NCBI GenBank assembly: GCA_964477035.1
Contig: CAYZCW010000004.1
Coordinates: 235,689-299,688, forward strand
DNA length: 64,000 nucleotides
DNA from: SLSG01 sp964477035
GTDB lineage: Bacteria > Bacteroidota > Bacteroidia > Bacteroidales > UBA7960
Reading direction: 5' to 3'
How positions within the stretch are numbered: position 1 is the first letter of the stretch; each line of letters begins with the position of its first letter. Under the pieces are notes generated by a model. It did no database searches. It was not told the origin of the DNA and worked only from the letters and a program-made list of their open reading frames with translations. Made by a program: the position numbers and the translations under genes. Positions 1 through 8,252 of this stretch are shown piece after piece.

Positions 1-86
1 ATGAGCACAAATTGCCAGATGCTGTGAAGCAGGCTCCAGCCCAGGGCATTGATAAACGGGTGGTATATGTTCTCAGACAGGCTCAT
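1..86 (-). CDS. M56 family (BlaR1-like) sensor peptidase, N-terminus only
   Basis: Only the first 28 codons lie in the window; the gene runs off the left edge. The reading begins MSLSENIYHPFINALGWSLL and continues HSIWQFVL, which is the usual first membrane segment of M56/BlaR1 proteases (the LGWSLLHSIWQ pattern). Its ATG overlaps the TGA of the BlaI-type repressor gene as ATGA (positions 83-86), so the two are translationally coupled. In this family the membrane protease senses a signal and inactivates the BlaI repressor. The call rests on the N-terminal motif plus the repressor neighbour; the zinc-binding HExxH part is not visible here. Too short for any statement about substrate. Confidence 0.75.
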   Translation of the reverse strand, partial: MSLSENIYHPFINALGWSLLHSIWQFVL

Positions 87-472
87 GACGGTTCGTCCCC
101 GAATTGTTTGAGGTATTCCTGGATCTCCCGGATATCCTTATGCGAAAGACGCTCATGGCCGAGGGCTCCGATCACCAGGCGGCTGGCCGACCCCTTGTAG
201 AGTCCGTCGATCATTTTGGTGAGGAATTGTTTCTGGGTGCCTTCCATGGAAACGGCAGGCGAATAGATGTGGGTCCGGCTGGAGGTGTCCCGGTCCAGCA
301 GGCCTTTTTCATTCATGATCTGCATGGTTTTCAGGGTGGTGGTATATCCAATATCCCTTACCCGCTCCAGGACTTCGTGCACCTCCCTGACGGTGGAGGA
401 GCCTTTTTCCCATAACACCTGCAGCACTTCCAATTCACTTTCCGTCGGATGGTATTTTTTTTCCTTGTCCAT
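83..472 (-). CDS. BlaI/MecI/CopY family transcriptional repressor
   Basis: 129-residue winged-helix repressor, the normal size for BlaI/MecI. The N-terminal half carries the family pattern (TESELEVLQVLWEKGSSTVR, then GYTTTLKTMQIMNEKGLL for the recognition helix region). The C-terminal half is the helical dimerisation part that M56 proteases cleave. It is followed with a 4-bp ATGA overlap by the M56 gene, making the standard repressor-sensor pair. Two perfect inverted repeats sit in its own promoter, so it very probably represses itself and the sensor. In Bacteroidota such pairs often respond to cell-wall or other stress rather than to beta-lactam specifically; no beta-lactamase gene is seen nearby. 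Start ATG at 472 gives a leader of about 58 bases. Confidence 0.9.
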   Translation of the reverse strand: MDKEKKYHPTESELEVLQVLWEKGSSTVREVHEVLERVRDIGYTTTLKTMQIMNEKGLLDRDTSSRTHIYSPAVSMEGTQKQFLTKMIDGLYKGSASRLVIGALGHERLSHKDIREIQEYLKQFGDEPS

Positions 473-518
473 GCCTGATCAGCTTAACGATTCTTTTTTC
501 CACCGAAAGCGATTAAGG

Positions 519-561
519 TACGAACGCTTTCGTAGGCAAATATAATACGAAAACCTTCGTA
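519..561. promoter_or_regulatory. Two BlaI-type operators (TACGAA-N4-TTCGTA)
   Basis: Two perfect 16-bp inverted repeats, TACGAACGCTTTCGTA at 519-534 and TACGAAAACCTTCGTA at 546-561, share the half-site TACGAA, the same 4-base spacer and a 27-bp centre-to-centre spacing. One covers the expected transcription start and the other sits between the -33 and -7 boxes of the repressor promoter. A degenerate third copy (TACGAAATTTTAAGTA, 600-615) lies upstream. That the repressor binds here is inferred from position and symmetry. Confidence 0.8.
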
Positions 562-568
562 ATCCAAA
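537..568 (-). promoter_or_regulatory. Promoter of the BlaI-M56 operon
   Basis: Reading on the minus strand, TTTG (complement of 565-568) is followed after 20 bases by TATATTTG (complement of 537-544), a full match to the Bacteroidota -33/-7 consensus. Transcription should start near 531. Confidence 0.75.
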
Positions 569-631
569 AAATTTTAGAAAAAAAATTATAAAATTGAACT
601 ACGAAATTTTAAGTAGCAGGGAAAGAGGGTT

Positions 632-1351
632 TTATATTATTTTGCTGAGTACCGTGTATCCCTGCAGCCGCTCCCGTTCGTCATAGGTTTCGGTCCGGAC
701 AGCCCCGACACCGGGCGCATGGAATTCAATGGTCTTGCCGGACATCCTCACGGGGATGCCCATGGCCCTGGTTTCCATGTGGGTATGGTAGGAAACCCTG
801 TAGGATTCAAATGTCCCCGCCGGCACGCTGATTTGCTCTCTTCCTTCCACCGTCCGCCCGGAGATGCTCAGGCTGACATCGGCAAATTCGACCCCCCCCG
901 CCAAAACCTTCATGCTGAGGGCGGCATCCGGCAGGTCCTGTCCTGCAGACAGGCTGTTGGGCATGACCATGTGATCGCTGTCGATGCGGACTTCCATGCC
1001 TTTAAAGCCTTCCATGACTCCGGGATCGAGCAGAGATTGTACATCCAGCAACAGCTGGTTGCCGTCACAAATGACCGTAAAGGTGGCCTGGTGCATTTCC
1101 CTGTCGCGCTGGTCGAGCATGCGGGTGTGCATCGTGGCCACCAGCCGGTCTCCCTGGCGGTCTACTTTCTGTACGGTGACCTCCTGGGTGGACTGCAGGC
1201 GGTCGCGCTGGTTGAAATGCTGCAGCTGAATGCCCCTGCCCTCCACCAGAGGCAGGTAGTATCCGCAGTTCCCGGCCAGCAGGGCCGGCATAAATAGGAT
1301 CATGGCAAGGAGTCCGCTCGTCAGGTGTTTCAACTTCATGGGAATTGGCAT
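632..1351 (-). CDS. Secreted TapB/DUF3108-like protein
   Basis: 239 residues (235 if the second Met, 1339, is used, which gives a tidier MKLKH start). A signal peptide is clear: charged start, hydrophobic stretch ending near ALLAGNCG. The cysteine after LLAGN is not a standard lipobox, so lipidation is uncertain. The mature part reads as beta-rich, with the pattern seen in TapB/DUF3108-like envelope proteins (a central VPAGTFESYRV segment and a late GVGAVRTETY segment). Molecular function is not known for this family. It is transcribed in the same direction as the BlaI operon but 159 bases upstream with a separate promoter between them, so co-regulation is not obvious. Confidence 0.6.
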   Translation of the reverse strand: MPIPMKLKHLTSGLLAMILFMPALLAGNCGYYLPLVEGRGIQLQHFNQRDRLQSTQEVTVQKVDRQGDRLVATMHTRMLDQRDREMHQATFTVICDGNQLLLDVQSLLDPGVMEGFKGMEVRIDSDHMVMPNSLSAGQDLPDAALSMKVLAGGVEFADVSLSISGRTVEGREQISVPAGTFESYRVSYHTHMETRAMGIPVRMSGKTIEFHAPGVGAVRTETYDERERLQGYTVLSKII

Positions 1352-1480
1352 TTTGCTGTTTGTTTTTAGGGAAAACTATTTGTTTGAAATAATATATATA
1401 TAAATATATGAAAAAAAGATGAAACCATGGGCATCCTGGCAAAAAGGGGGCGGAGCCGTTTATTTCAAGCAGCAGCCTTG

Positions 1481-1488
1481 TACCTTTG
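1481..1488 (+). promoter_or_regulatory. -7 box for yjbQ-like gene
   Basis: TACCTTTG matches the Bacteroidota -7 element and ends 15 bases before the ATG at 1504. No convincing TTTG -33 box is seen. Confidence 0.55.
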
Positions 1489-1503
1489 TAAAAAAAACAT
1501 CCG

Positions 1504-1914
1504 ATGATACAGCAATTTGAAATCAGTTTGCCCGCTTTTAAGCGGGGCATGCATCCGATCACCCGCCTGGTGATGGAGCCTGTAAAAAGTTGGCCCGAAA
1601 AAGGACTGATCCACTTATTCCTGCACCATACTTCGGCCGGGCTGATGATCAATGAAAACGCCGATCCTTCGGTGCGGAGGGATCTTGACATGGGGTTCGA
1701 CAGGCTGGCCCCGGAAGGCCTACCGGGGTATAGCCATACCCTGGAGGGGGACGATGACATGCCCGCCCATATCAAATCGGCTTTGTCCGGGGTCAGTCTG
1801 ACCATTCCGGTAACCAACCACCGGCCGGCCCTGGGAACCTGGCAAGGGATTTTCCTGTGCGAATTCCGTAACCACGGGGGCCAGCGCCGGCTGACGCTGA
1901 CTCTTTGGTCGTGA
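1504..1914 (+). CDS. YjbQ family protein (UPF0047, secondary thiamine-phosphate synthase family)
   Basis: 136 residues, typical for the family. Conserved signatures are all visible: HHTSAGLMINENADP near residues 41-55, HTLEGDDDMPAHIKS near 78-92, and LGTWQGIFLCEFRN near 110-123. E. coli YjbQ has weak thiamine-phosphate synthase activity, but the physiological role of the family is unsettled, so the enzyme name should be read as a family label. It is a single gene with its own -7 box; a small GC hairpin (1915-1935) overlaps its 3' end region without a T-run. Confidence 0.88.
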   Translation: MIQQFEISLPAFKRGMHPITRLVMEPVKSWPEKGLIHLFLHHTSAGLMINENADPSVRRDLDMGFDRLAPEGLPGYSHTLEGDDDMPAHIKSALSGVSLTIPVTNHRPALGTWQGIFLCEFRNHGGQRRLTLTLWS

Positions 1915-2061
1915 ACCGGCCGGTTCGGCGCCGGTAAACATGCCTCGCTTTATTTTGTTAACTTTATATGTAAATAGCTGATTGTTTAACCCGGTCCGGG
2001 CAAGCCGCTGGCCTCCGCACCTGCCTTTTCAATCCCGGACTTAAAAAAACAGCCAATCGTG

Positions 2062-4194
2062 ATGGACACCCCTTCAGGTCGAATCAACACCGTTACTTTG
2101 AAAGTGGAGGGCATGAGCTGTACCAATTGTGCCCTGGGCATTGCCCGGGTCCTCGAAAAAGAGGGATTTGACAATGTGCATGCCGATTTTGCTTCCGATG
2201 AGGTCCGGCTTGACCTGGAGGCGGACGAGCGGCTGCCGGTCGCCATCCGGCTCATAGAATCGCTTGGGTACCGCGTGGCTCCAAGGGAAGGGGAGGGTAC
2301 GCCGGAAAGGAAACGCCTGTCACCCATTGAGAGGAAGTTCTGGTTTTCGGCCGTATTCACGGTTCCCCTGCTTTTGGGCATGTTTCTTCCCCTGGATCTT
2401 TTGCATAACGATCTGTTCCAGCTGGCCCTGACCGTTCCGGTGTTTGTCGTGGGGTTCCTGCATTTCGGACGCAGCGCCTTCATGAGCCTCCGCTCGGGAG
2501 TCGCCAACATGGACGTGCTGATCTTCCTGGGAAGTACGGCAGCCTTTGTGTACAGCCTCATCGGGACAGTGAATAACCTGGGGCATGATTACATGTTTTA
2601 CGAAACCTCGGCAAGCATCATCACCATTGTCCTATTAGGCAATATGCTGGAGCACAGATCGGTAAAAAAGACCACCTCGGCCATCGACGACCTGGTCCGG
2701 CTGCAGAAGAACACCGCCAGGCGAATCATTCCCGACATGCATGAAGGGCAGGAGTCGGTCGAAGAAGTCGATGCCGGCCTGTTGAACCGGGGTGACCGTT
2801 TGCTTGTCAACACGGGCGATAAGGTGCCGGTGGATGGGGAGGTTTACTGGGGGAATTGCAGCGTGGATGAAAGCATGCTGACAGGGGAAAGCCTTCCCGT
2901 GGAGAAGGGCCCGGGCGACCCGGTGGTGGGGGGCACCCTGCTCCTGGAAGGCACTGTCAGGATGAAAGCTTCCGCCGTGGGTCAGGACACCGTCCTGTCC
3001 CAGATCATCGAGCTTGTCCGTAACGCCCAAAAGGACAAACCGGCCCTGCAAAACCTTGCGGACCGAATCAGTATGGTGTTTGTGCCCGTCGTGGTGGGCC
3101 TGTCCCTGCTCACACTGGGCTACTGGTTTCTGGCCACCGACCTGCCTTTCAGGGATTCCCTCATGCGCGGCATTGCCGTGCTGGTCATTGCCTGTCCCTG
3201 CGCCCTCGGTCTGGCGATCCCCACAGCCGTGGTCGTCGGTCTGGGACGGTCTGCCAGGCACGGCATCCTGATCAAAGGCGGAACCGCCATCGACAAACTC
3301 AGTGCGATGGATGCCGTGGTGTTCGATAAAACGGGGACCCTGACCAACGGCCGCTTCGTGGTTAAAAACATGGAGGTGTCCGGCCTGCCTGCAGAGACGG
3401 TCAGGGCTTTGCTTTACAGCATGGAATGCCACTCCTCCCACCCGATTGCCCAATCCCTGGTATCTCATTTCAAGGGCCAGGGTGAGGTCCCCCTGGAGCG
3501 GGTGGAGGAACGAAAGGGGCTTGGCCTGGAAGCCTTTGACGGGCAGGGGAACCACTTTGTGGTGGGCTCCTACGGGGTGGCTTCCCATCTTACGAGCGAC
3601 AATTCACACAATATTTACCTGCTGATGAACGACCAACTGGTGGCCTGGCTGGATCTGGAGGATGAGATCAAACCGGAAGCCCGTGCCGCCGTCAGCTATT
3701 TCCGGAAGAACGGGGTCAGAACCATTCTTCTCAGCGGCGACCGGAAAAAAAGGTGTGAGGCGGTGGCTTCCGCCCTGGGGATCGAGGAGGTGTATGCCGA
3801 GCAGCTGCCCCGCCAAAAGCTGGAGGTCATCGAACGACTGGCTGCCCGGTACCGGGTGGGCATGGTTGGTGACGGGATCAATGATGCGCCGGCCCTGGCC
3901 AGGGCCCATATAGGCATCAGCATGAGCGACGCCACCCAGGTTGCGGTGAAGTCTGCAGAGGTGGTCCTGCTCAAAGGCAATCTGTCCCTGCTTACCAGGG
4001 CATTTGCCACCACGCGGACCACCCTGCGAACGGTCAGGGAGAACCTGTTTTGGGCATTCTTTTACAATGTGGCCGCCATCCCCCTGGCCATGGCGGGTTT
4101 TCTGACCCCGATCGTGGCCGCCGCCGCCATGGCCGCCTCCGATGTGGTGGTGGTGCTGAATTCCCTTCGCCTTAAGCGCCGCCGCCTCAGGTAG
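2062..4194 (+). CDS. Heavy-metal P-type ATPase, CopA (P1B) type
   Basis: 710 residues. One N-terminal HMA metal-binding domain with GMSCTNCA (Cys at residues 20 and 23), then the P1B membrane core. Visible motifs are LTGES (actuator), IACPCALG (CPC metal site in the sixth helix of the core), DKTGTLT (phosphorylated Asp), SSHPIAQS (the HP motif of the nucleotide domain) and GDGINDAPAL. The seventh-helix YN is present (FFYNVAAIP). The last helix reads MAASDVVVVLNSLRL, where Cu(I) ATPases normally have MxxSS, so the second Ser is Asp. Likely exports Cu(I) or a similar soft metal across the inner membrane. A GTG three bases earlier (2059) could also initiate; ATG is preferred. A near-consensus -7 box (TAACTTTA, 1959-1966) lies upstream. 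No CopZ or CueR neighbour is seen. Confidence 0.9.
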   Translation: MDTPSGRINTVTLKVEGMSCTNCALGIARVLEKEGFDNVHADFASDEVRLDLEADERLPVAIRLIESLGYRVAPREGEGTPERKRLSPIERKFWFSAVFTVPLLLGMFLPLDLLHNDLFQLALTVPVFVVGFLHFGRSAFMSLRSGVANMDVLIFLGSTAAFVYSLIGTVNNLGHDYMFYETSASIITIVLLGNMLEHRSVKKTTSAIDDLVRLQKNTARRIIPDMHEGQESVEEVDAGLLNRGDRLLVNTGDKVPVDGEVYWGNCSVDESMLTGESLPVEKGPGDPVVGGTLLLEGTVRMKASAVGQDTVLSQIIELVRNAQKDKPALQNLADRISMVFVPVVVGLSLLTLGYWFLATDLPFRDSLMRGIAVLVIACPCALGLAIPTAVVVGLGRSARHGILIKGGTAIDKLSAMDAVVFDKTGTLTNGRFVVKNMEVSGLPAETVRALLYSMECHSSHPIAQSLVSHFKGQGEVPLERVEERKGLGLEAFDGQGNHFVVGSYGVASHLTSDNSHNIYLLMNDQLVAWLDLEDEIKPEARAAVSYFRKNGVRTILLSGDRKKRCEAVASALGIEEVYAEQLPRQKLEVIERLAARYRVGMVGDGINDAPALARAHIGISMSDATQVAVKSAEVVLLKGNLSLLTRAFATTRTTLRTVRENLFWAFFYNVAAIPLAMAGFLTPIVAAAAMAASDVVVVLNSLRLKRRRLR

Positions 4195-4198
4195 GATT

Positions 4199-5320
4199 TC
4201 AATGCAGGCTCTTGTCCAGAGTATTCCACACGGCCCGGGCCGTGGCATCCCACGAAAAGCGCATTCTTTGCCTTCTCCCCCGGGCAACAAGCCTTGCCCT
4301 CAGTTCCGGGTCGTATGCCATTCGATGCAGGTCTGCCGCCATGGATTCCACCGACCAGGGATCGGTCAGCAGGGCCGCATCCCCGGCCACCTCCGGCATG
4401 GCGCTGACATGGGAGGTGATCACCGGCACATCGCACGCCATGGCTTCGACAATGGGGATGCCAAACCCTTCGAAGGTGGAGGGCAGGACCAACGCCAGCG
4501 CCCCGCCCATGACACGGGCCAGTTCTTCGCGGCCGAGCCTGCCCGTGAAACGGATCCGCTCCCTGCAGCCAGGGTCAGATACTGCCGGATTATAGAAGCT
4601 TTTGCCGAACATGGCTTCCCCCACGATGAGCAGGCGAATGCCGGAGTCATCCTGCCGGCAGAATTTTCCGAAAGCCTGGATCAGCCTTTGAAGATTCTTT
4701 CGCGGATTCAGGGCCCCTACAAACAAAAAGTATGGTTTGCCTTCCGCGTGGTCGCGCCGCACCCGGGAGACCTCCCCGGGAGTAAGGGGGCGGAACGCTT
4801 CGCCGGCCCCGTTGTATACCACGTCAATCCGGTCCGGATCAATGCCGCAGGAGCGGGCAATGTCCTGCCGGGAAAACTCGGATACTGTGATGATCCGCCG
4901 GGCATTCCTTGCATGGGCAGGGAAAAACCTCCGGTAGTAGGCCCGCGTCAGGGGGGGGAGGTTTTCCGGAAAATGCATAAAATTCAGGTCGTGGAGGGCA
5001 ACTACCGAAGGGAAGGTTCCGGGGATGCTGAACCCGTCGGGCGAATAGAACAGGTCGATCGCGTGTTTTTTCAGCAGCCGGGGGATCACGTGGTGAAACC
5101 GGGCGTACCAAAGCACAGGGTGCCGGCTCGGCAGGGTGGTACGCAGGGGCACCACATTGTCTGCAAACACAAAGGAGGGATCCCAGGCCCTGTCAAAAAT
5201 AAAAAAGAAACGGTGTTCCGGGTGGGCGGTGACCATGCGCCTGAGGGTTTCAAAGGCAAACCACCCAATGCCTTCGAGCCTGTCTTTTATCAGAAGCTGG
5301 GTGTTGACGGCAATATTCAT
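4199..5320 (-). CDS. Glycosyltransferase, GT4/GT1-like
   Basis: 373 residues from the ATG at 5320. The start was chosen because the minus-strand -7 box at 5422-5429 excludes the longer reading from 5422, and MNIAVNTQLLIKDRLEGIGW is a typical start for this group. Two Rossmann-like halves (GT-B fold): the N-terminal half has HDLNFMHFP and the C-terminal half has FLFVGALNPRKNLQRLI and the diagnostic PSTFEGFGIPIVEAMACDVP donor-binding segment (E-x7-E). It probably transfers a nucleotide-activated sugar onto a polysaccharide or lipid; the acceptor cannot be told. It is a single gene, divergent from the methyltransferase at 5447 and convergent with the metal ATPase (4-base gap). Confidence 0.88.
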   Translation of the reverse strand: MNIAVNTQLLIKDRLEGIGWFAFETLRRMVTAHPEHRFFFIFDRAWDPSFVFADNVVPLRTTLPSRHPVLWYARFHHVIPRLLKKHAIDLFYSPDGFSIPGTFPSVVALHDLNFMHFPENLPPLTRAYYRRFFPAHARNARRIITVSEFSRQDIARSCGIDPDRIDVVYNGAGEAFRPLTPGEVSRVRRDHAEGKPYFLFVGALNPRKNLQRLIQAFGKFCRQDDSGIRLLIVGEAMFGKSFYNPAVSDPGCRERIRFTGRLGREELARVMGGALALVLPSTFEGFGIPIVEAMACDVPVITSHVSAMPEVAGDAALLTDPWSVESMAADLHRMAYDPELRARLVARGRRQRMRFSWDATARAVWNTLDKSLH

Positions 5321-5394
5321 GAGGCAGCTGGGCATTTGAGCCTTCCCGTTGCGGACCCTCCGGGAAAAATGATGGCGGACTAAGGGATTTTTGG

Positions 5395-5402
5395 TAAGTT
5401 TG
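5395..5402 (+). promoter_or_regulatory. -7 box for the methyltransferase gene
   Basis: TAAGTTTG matches the Bacteroidota -7 consensus and lies 44 bases upstream of the GTG start at 5447. No clear -33 box. Confidence 0.45.
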
Positions 5403-5421
5403 CCTGGCCCGATCCCCTGCA

Positions 5422-5429
5422 CAAAGATA
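5422..5429 (-). promoter_or_regulatory. -7 box for the glycosyltransferase gene
   Basis: The minus strand reads TATCTTTG here, a full match to the -7 consensus. This gives a leader of about 95 bases before the glycosyltransferase ATG. It overlaps the start region of the divergent methyltransferase transcript. Confidence 0.45.
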
Positions 5430-5446
5430 TTTTTTTAGGCAAAACA

Positions 5447-6217
5447 GTGGATGTAAAAAGACTGGAACGACTGGAAAAAGAAAAGGCATTTCACAACGAG
5501 GCCTTTTCCACCGGCATAAGAAGGCCGCTGGATAAATACTACAGCATATTTGCCCGCATCCGGGGTGACTACCTGGACCGGTTAAGGGAAACCGCCCCGG
5601 GAAAGCGTTTGCTGGAATGCGGCTGCGGGGCGGACTCCCACACCTTTGAAGTGGCCGGGCCCGGGATGGAACTGACCGGCATCGACCTTTCCGAGGAAGC
5701 CGTGAGAAAAAGCAGGGAGAAAGCGGCCTCCATGGGACTGACCCATTGCCGTTTTCAGGTGATGGATGCGGAGAAGATGGATTTCGGCCCGGACAGTTTC
5801 GACCTCCTGTTCGGAGTCGGGATCATCCACCACCTCGACCTGCCGGTATTTTTTTCGGAGGCCGCCCGCGTGCTCCGCCCCGGGGGACGCATCCTCTTCA
5901 TGGAGCCTTTGGGGTACAACCCTGTCATCAACCTGTTTCGCAAACTGACGCCCCGCTACCGGACGCCCGATGAGCATCCTTTGTTGCGGGGCGATCTGAA
6001 ATTGCTCGACCGGTATTTCGGGCAGGTCTCGGTTGCCTATTATTATTTCTTTGCCTTACTGGCCGTGCCATTTCGAAGTACACGCCTTTTCAGCCCGCTG
6101 CTTAAGCTTCTGGACGGCCTTGACCGTTTCTGCTTTCGCTGCATCCCGGGGTTCAGGTACCTTGCCTGGTATGTGCTGATCGATGCGGCCAGACCCCGGG
6201 AGGTCAGGCATTCATAG
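5447..6217 (+). CDS. Class I SAM-dependent methyltransferase
   Basis: 256 residues beginning at GTG; the nearby ATG at 5451 is out of frame. SAM-binding motif I is LLECGCGADSHTF (about residues 55-67), motif II acidic TGIDLSEEAV, and motif IV-VI include FDLLFGVGIIHHL and EAARVLRPGGRILFMEP. The C-terminal 80 residues contain a hydrophobic YYYFFALLAVPF stretch, suggesting membrane association, as in methyltransferases acting on lipids or glycolipids. The divergent glycosyltransferase neighbour fits a surface-glycan or lipid role, but the substrate is unknown. The last 14 bases overlap the 3' end of rho, which runs the other way. Confidence 0.82.
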   Translation: MDVKRLERLEKEKAFHNEAFSTGIRRPLDKYYSIFARIRGDYLDRLRETAPGKRLLECGCGADSHTFEVAGPGMELTGIDLSEEAVRKSREKAASMGLTHCRFQVMDAEKMDFGPDSFDLLFGVGIIHHLDLPVFFSEAARVLRPGGRILFMEPLGYNPVINLFRKLTPRYRTPDEHPLLRGDLKLLDRYFGQVSVAYYYFFALLAVPFRSTRLFSPLLKLLDGLDRFCFRCIPGFRYLAWYVLIDAARPREVRHS

Positions 6218-8252
6218 ACATGATGAACTCCTCGTTGGAGTGGGTGTGGCGCATCTTGTCGAGCAGGAACTCCATGGCTTCCAGGGGGGTCATGTCGGCA
6301 ATGAATTTGCGCAGGACCCAGATCCGGTTCATCATGTCCTTGTCCATCAGCAGGTCTTCCCTGCGTGTGCCGGAGGCAATGATGTCGATGGACGGGAAGA
6401 TGCGCTTGTTGGAAAGGCGGCGGTCCAGCTGGAGTTCCATGTTGCCGGTGCCCTTGAACTCTTCAAAGATGACCTCATCCATTTTGGATCCGGTGTCGAT
6501 CAGGGCCGTGGCAATGATGGACAGGGATCCGCCGTTCTCGATGTTGCGGGCGGCCCCGAAGAAACGCTTGGGCTTGTGCAGGGCGTTGGCATCAACCCCA
6601 CCCGAAAGCACTTTGCCCGAGGCCGGGGCCACGGTATTGAATGCCCTGGCCAGGCGGGTGATGGAGTCCAGCAGGATGACCACATCGTGGCCGCACTCGA
6701 CCATGCGCTTGGCTTTTTCCAGGACGATGCCCGCCACCTTCACATGGCGCTCAGCGGGTTCATCGAAAGTGGAGGAGATCACTTCGGCACGGACGTTGCG
6801 GGCCATCTCTGTCACTTCTTCCGGCCGTTCGTCCACCAGTAACACGATCAGGTAAACTTCCGGGTGGTTGGCCGCGATGGCATTGGCGATCTCCTGCAGC
6901 AGGATGGTCTTGCCCGTCTTGGGCTGCGCCACGATCAGGCCGCGCTGTCCCTTGCCGATGGGAGAGAACAGGTCGATCACGCGGGGGGAAATCGACGCAC
7001 CGGGATTTCCGGTGATGTTGAACTTTTCATCCGGGAACAAAGGGGTGAGGAAGTCGAACGGGACACGGTCACGCACCTCGGCCGGATCCCTTCCGTTGAT
7101 TTTTTCCACCTTGATCAGGGGAAAGTATTTCTCATTCTCCTTTGGGGGACGGATGCCGCCGCGTACGGTATCACCCGTCTTGAGGCCAAACAGTTTGATC
7201 TGGCTTTGGGAGACGTAGACGTCGTCGGGAGAATTCAGGTAGTTGTAATCGGATGAGCGCAAAAAGCCATAGCCGTCGGGCATGATCTCAAGCACTCCTT
7301 CGGCGGTGATGATGCCGTCAAATTCATAGACCGGCTCCCCGGAGCGTTTGTCATATCCTTTCTGCCGGGCATGGGCTTCCTTTTGTGCCGGCTGGTCTGC
7401 AGCCTGGGACCTGCTTTCATCGCCCCTTGTCCTTGCTTCCCCTTTGTCGTCCCTTGCGGGCCGGCCCGGCTCAGGGCTTTTGCCTGCCCTGTTGGCTTCC
7501 TCCGGCTGGGAGGGGGATTCCCCTGTCAGTTCATCCTGAATGACGGCCTTCTCTTGCCTGGGCTGGTCCTCCCTTTTCCAGGATTTACCCTGGGTTTGAT
7601 GGGGCTTGTGCCCGGGTTTCTGCTCCCGCTGGTCCTGGGGGCCATGTGACCTGTGCTGCTGCCCTTGCTGTTGAGGTCCCTGCTGTTGAGGTCCTTGTTG
7701 TTCAGGTCCCTGCTGTTGCTGCCCTTGTTGCTGCGGTCCCTGCTGTGGTTCCTGCCCTGGCTTTTGCTGTCCCTGGGGTGGCTGACCTGCCTGTTGTGGC
7801 TGGGGCTGCAGCTTGGTGTCGCGGCCGCTGGAAGACCCGGCGGGAATTCGCTTGCGGGAACGCATCTGCCGTTTGTCTCCCTTTTTTTCTGCACGGGCGG
7901 TGGTCTGGGATTCCCCGCCGTGTGTTTGCCTGCCCGTCTGGGGCTGTGCCTTCTCCTTGTTTTCGGGGGTTTCCTGGGGCGGGGCTCCGCCCCTTGTTTT
8001 CTTTTCCGGATCTTCCTTGACGCGTGGCCCCGGTTTGCGGCCCGGTTTGCGGCCTGGTTTGCGGCCCGGCCTGGGCTCATCTTTCGTTTCGGCCTGCACC
8101 GTGGCGGCAGAGGGATTCACTGCCTGGGCATCCAGAATCTGGTAGATCAGGTCCTGTTTCTTGTATGATTCAACCCGCTTGATCTTCAATTCTTTGGCGA
8201 TCTCACGGAGTTCCATTAACAGTTTGTTGTTCAGTTCAACAATGTCGTACAT
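6204..8252 (-). CDS. rho: Transcription termination factor Rho with long disordered insertion
   Basis: 682 residues against about 420 for E. coli Rho. Residues 1-45 form the N-terminal helical Rho_N part (MYDIVELNNKLLMELREIAK). Residues 45 to about 305 are a low-complexity insertion rich in Q, P, K, R, G and E, including GRKPGRKPGRKPG and runs such as QQQGPQQQGPQQQGQQ. The RNA-binding cold-shock domain follows (EGVLEIMPDGYGFLRSSD, about 318-335), then the RecA-like ATPase with Walker A AQPKTGKT (about 442-449), ILLDSITRLARAFN and DRRLSNKRIFPSIDI. It acts as a hexameric RNA translocase that ends transcription. The insertion is known in Bacteroidota Rho and in Bacteroides thetaiotaomicron has been reported to promote condensate formation. 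DUF4293 is divergent upstream, a common arrangement in the phylum. Confidence 0.97.
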   Translation of the reverse strand: MYDIVELNNKLLMELREIAKELKIKRVESYKKQDLIYQILDAQAVNPSAATVQAETKDEPRPGRKPGRKPGRKPGPRVKEDPEKKTRGGAPPQETPENKEKAQPQTGRQTHGGESQTTARAEKKGDKRQMRSRKRIPAGSSSGRDTKLQPQPQQAGQPPQGQQKPGQEPQQGPQQQGQQQQGPEQQGPQQQGPQQQGQQHRSHGPQDQREQKPGHKPHQTQGKSWKREDQPRQEKAVIQDELTGESPSQPEEANRAGKSPEPGRPARDDKGEARTRGDESRSQAADQPAQKEAHARQKGYDKRSGEPVYEFDGIITAEGVLEIMPDGYGFLRSSDYNYLNSPDDVYVSQSQIKLFGLKTGDTVRGGIRPPKENEKYFPLIKVEKINGRDPAEVRDRVPFDFLTPLFPDEKFNITGNPGASISPRVIDLFSPIGKGQRGLIVAQPKTGKTILLQEIANAIAANHPEVYLIVLLVDERPEEVTEMARNVRAEVISSTFDEPAERHVKVAGIVLEKAKRMVECGHDVVILLDSITRLARAFNTVAPASGKVLSGGVDANALHKPKRFFGAARNIENGGSLSIIATALIDTGSKMDEVIFEEFKGTGNMELQLDRRLSNKRIFPSIDIIASGTRREDLLMDKDMMNRIWVLRKFIADMTPLEAMEFLLDKMRHTHSNEEFIMSMNA
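7652..7755 (-). repeat. Imperfect 15-bp tandem repeats inside rho
   Basis: On the plus strand, units close to CTGCTGTTGAGGTCC recur about six times, encoding repeated (G)PQQQG-type blocks of the Rho insertion. It is a coding microsatellite-like tract, prone to length change in frame (15 bp = 5 codons). Confidence 0.7.

Noticed and set aside
1915..1935. Hairpin ACCGGC/GCCGGT after the YjbQ gene as a terminator
   Set aside because: No T-run follows and the stem is six pairs; not enough support for a terminator call.
7526..8168. Several overlapping readings inside rho, and a CRISPR-like repeat impression
   Set aside because: Units are 15 bp, contiguous and coding; no spacers, no cas genes. They are the QQQGP repeats of Rho.
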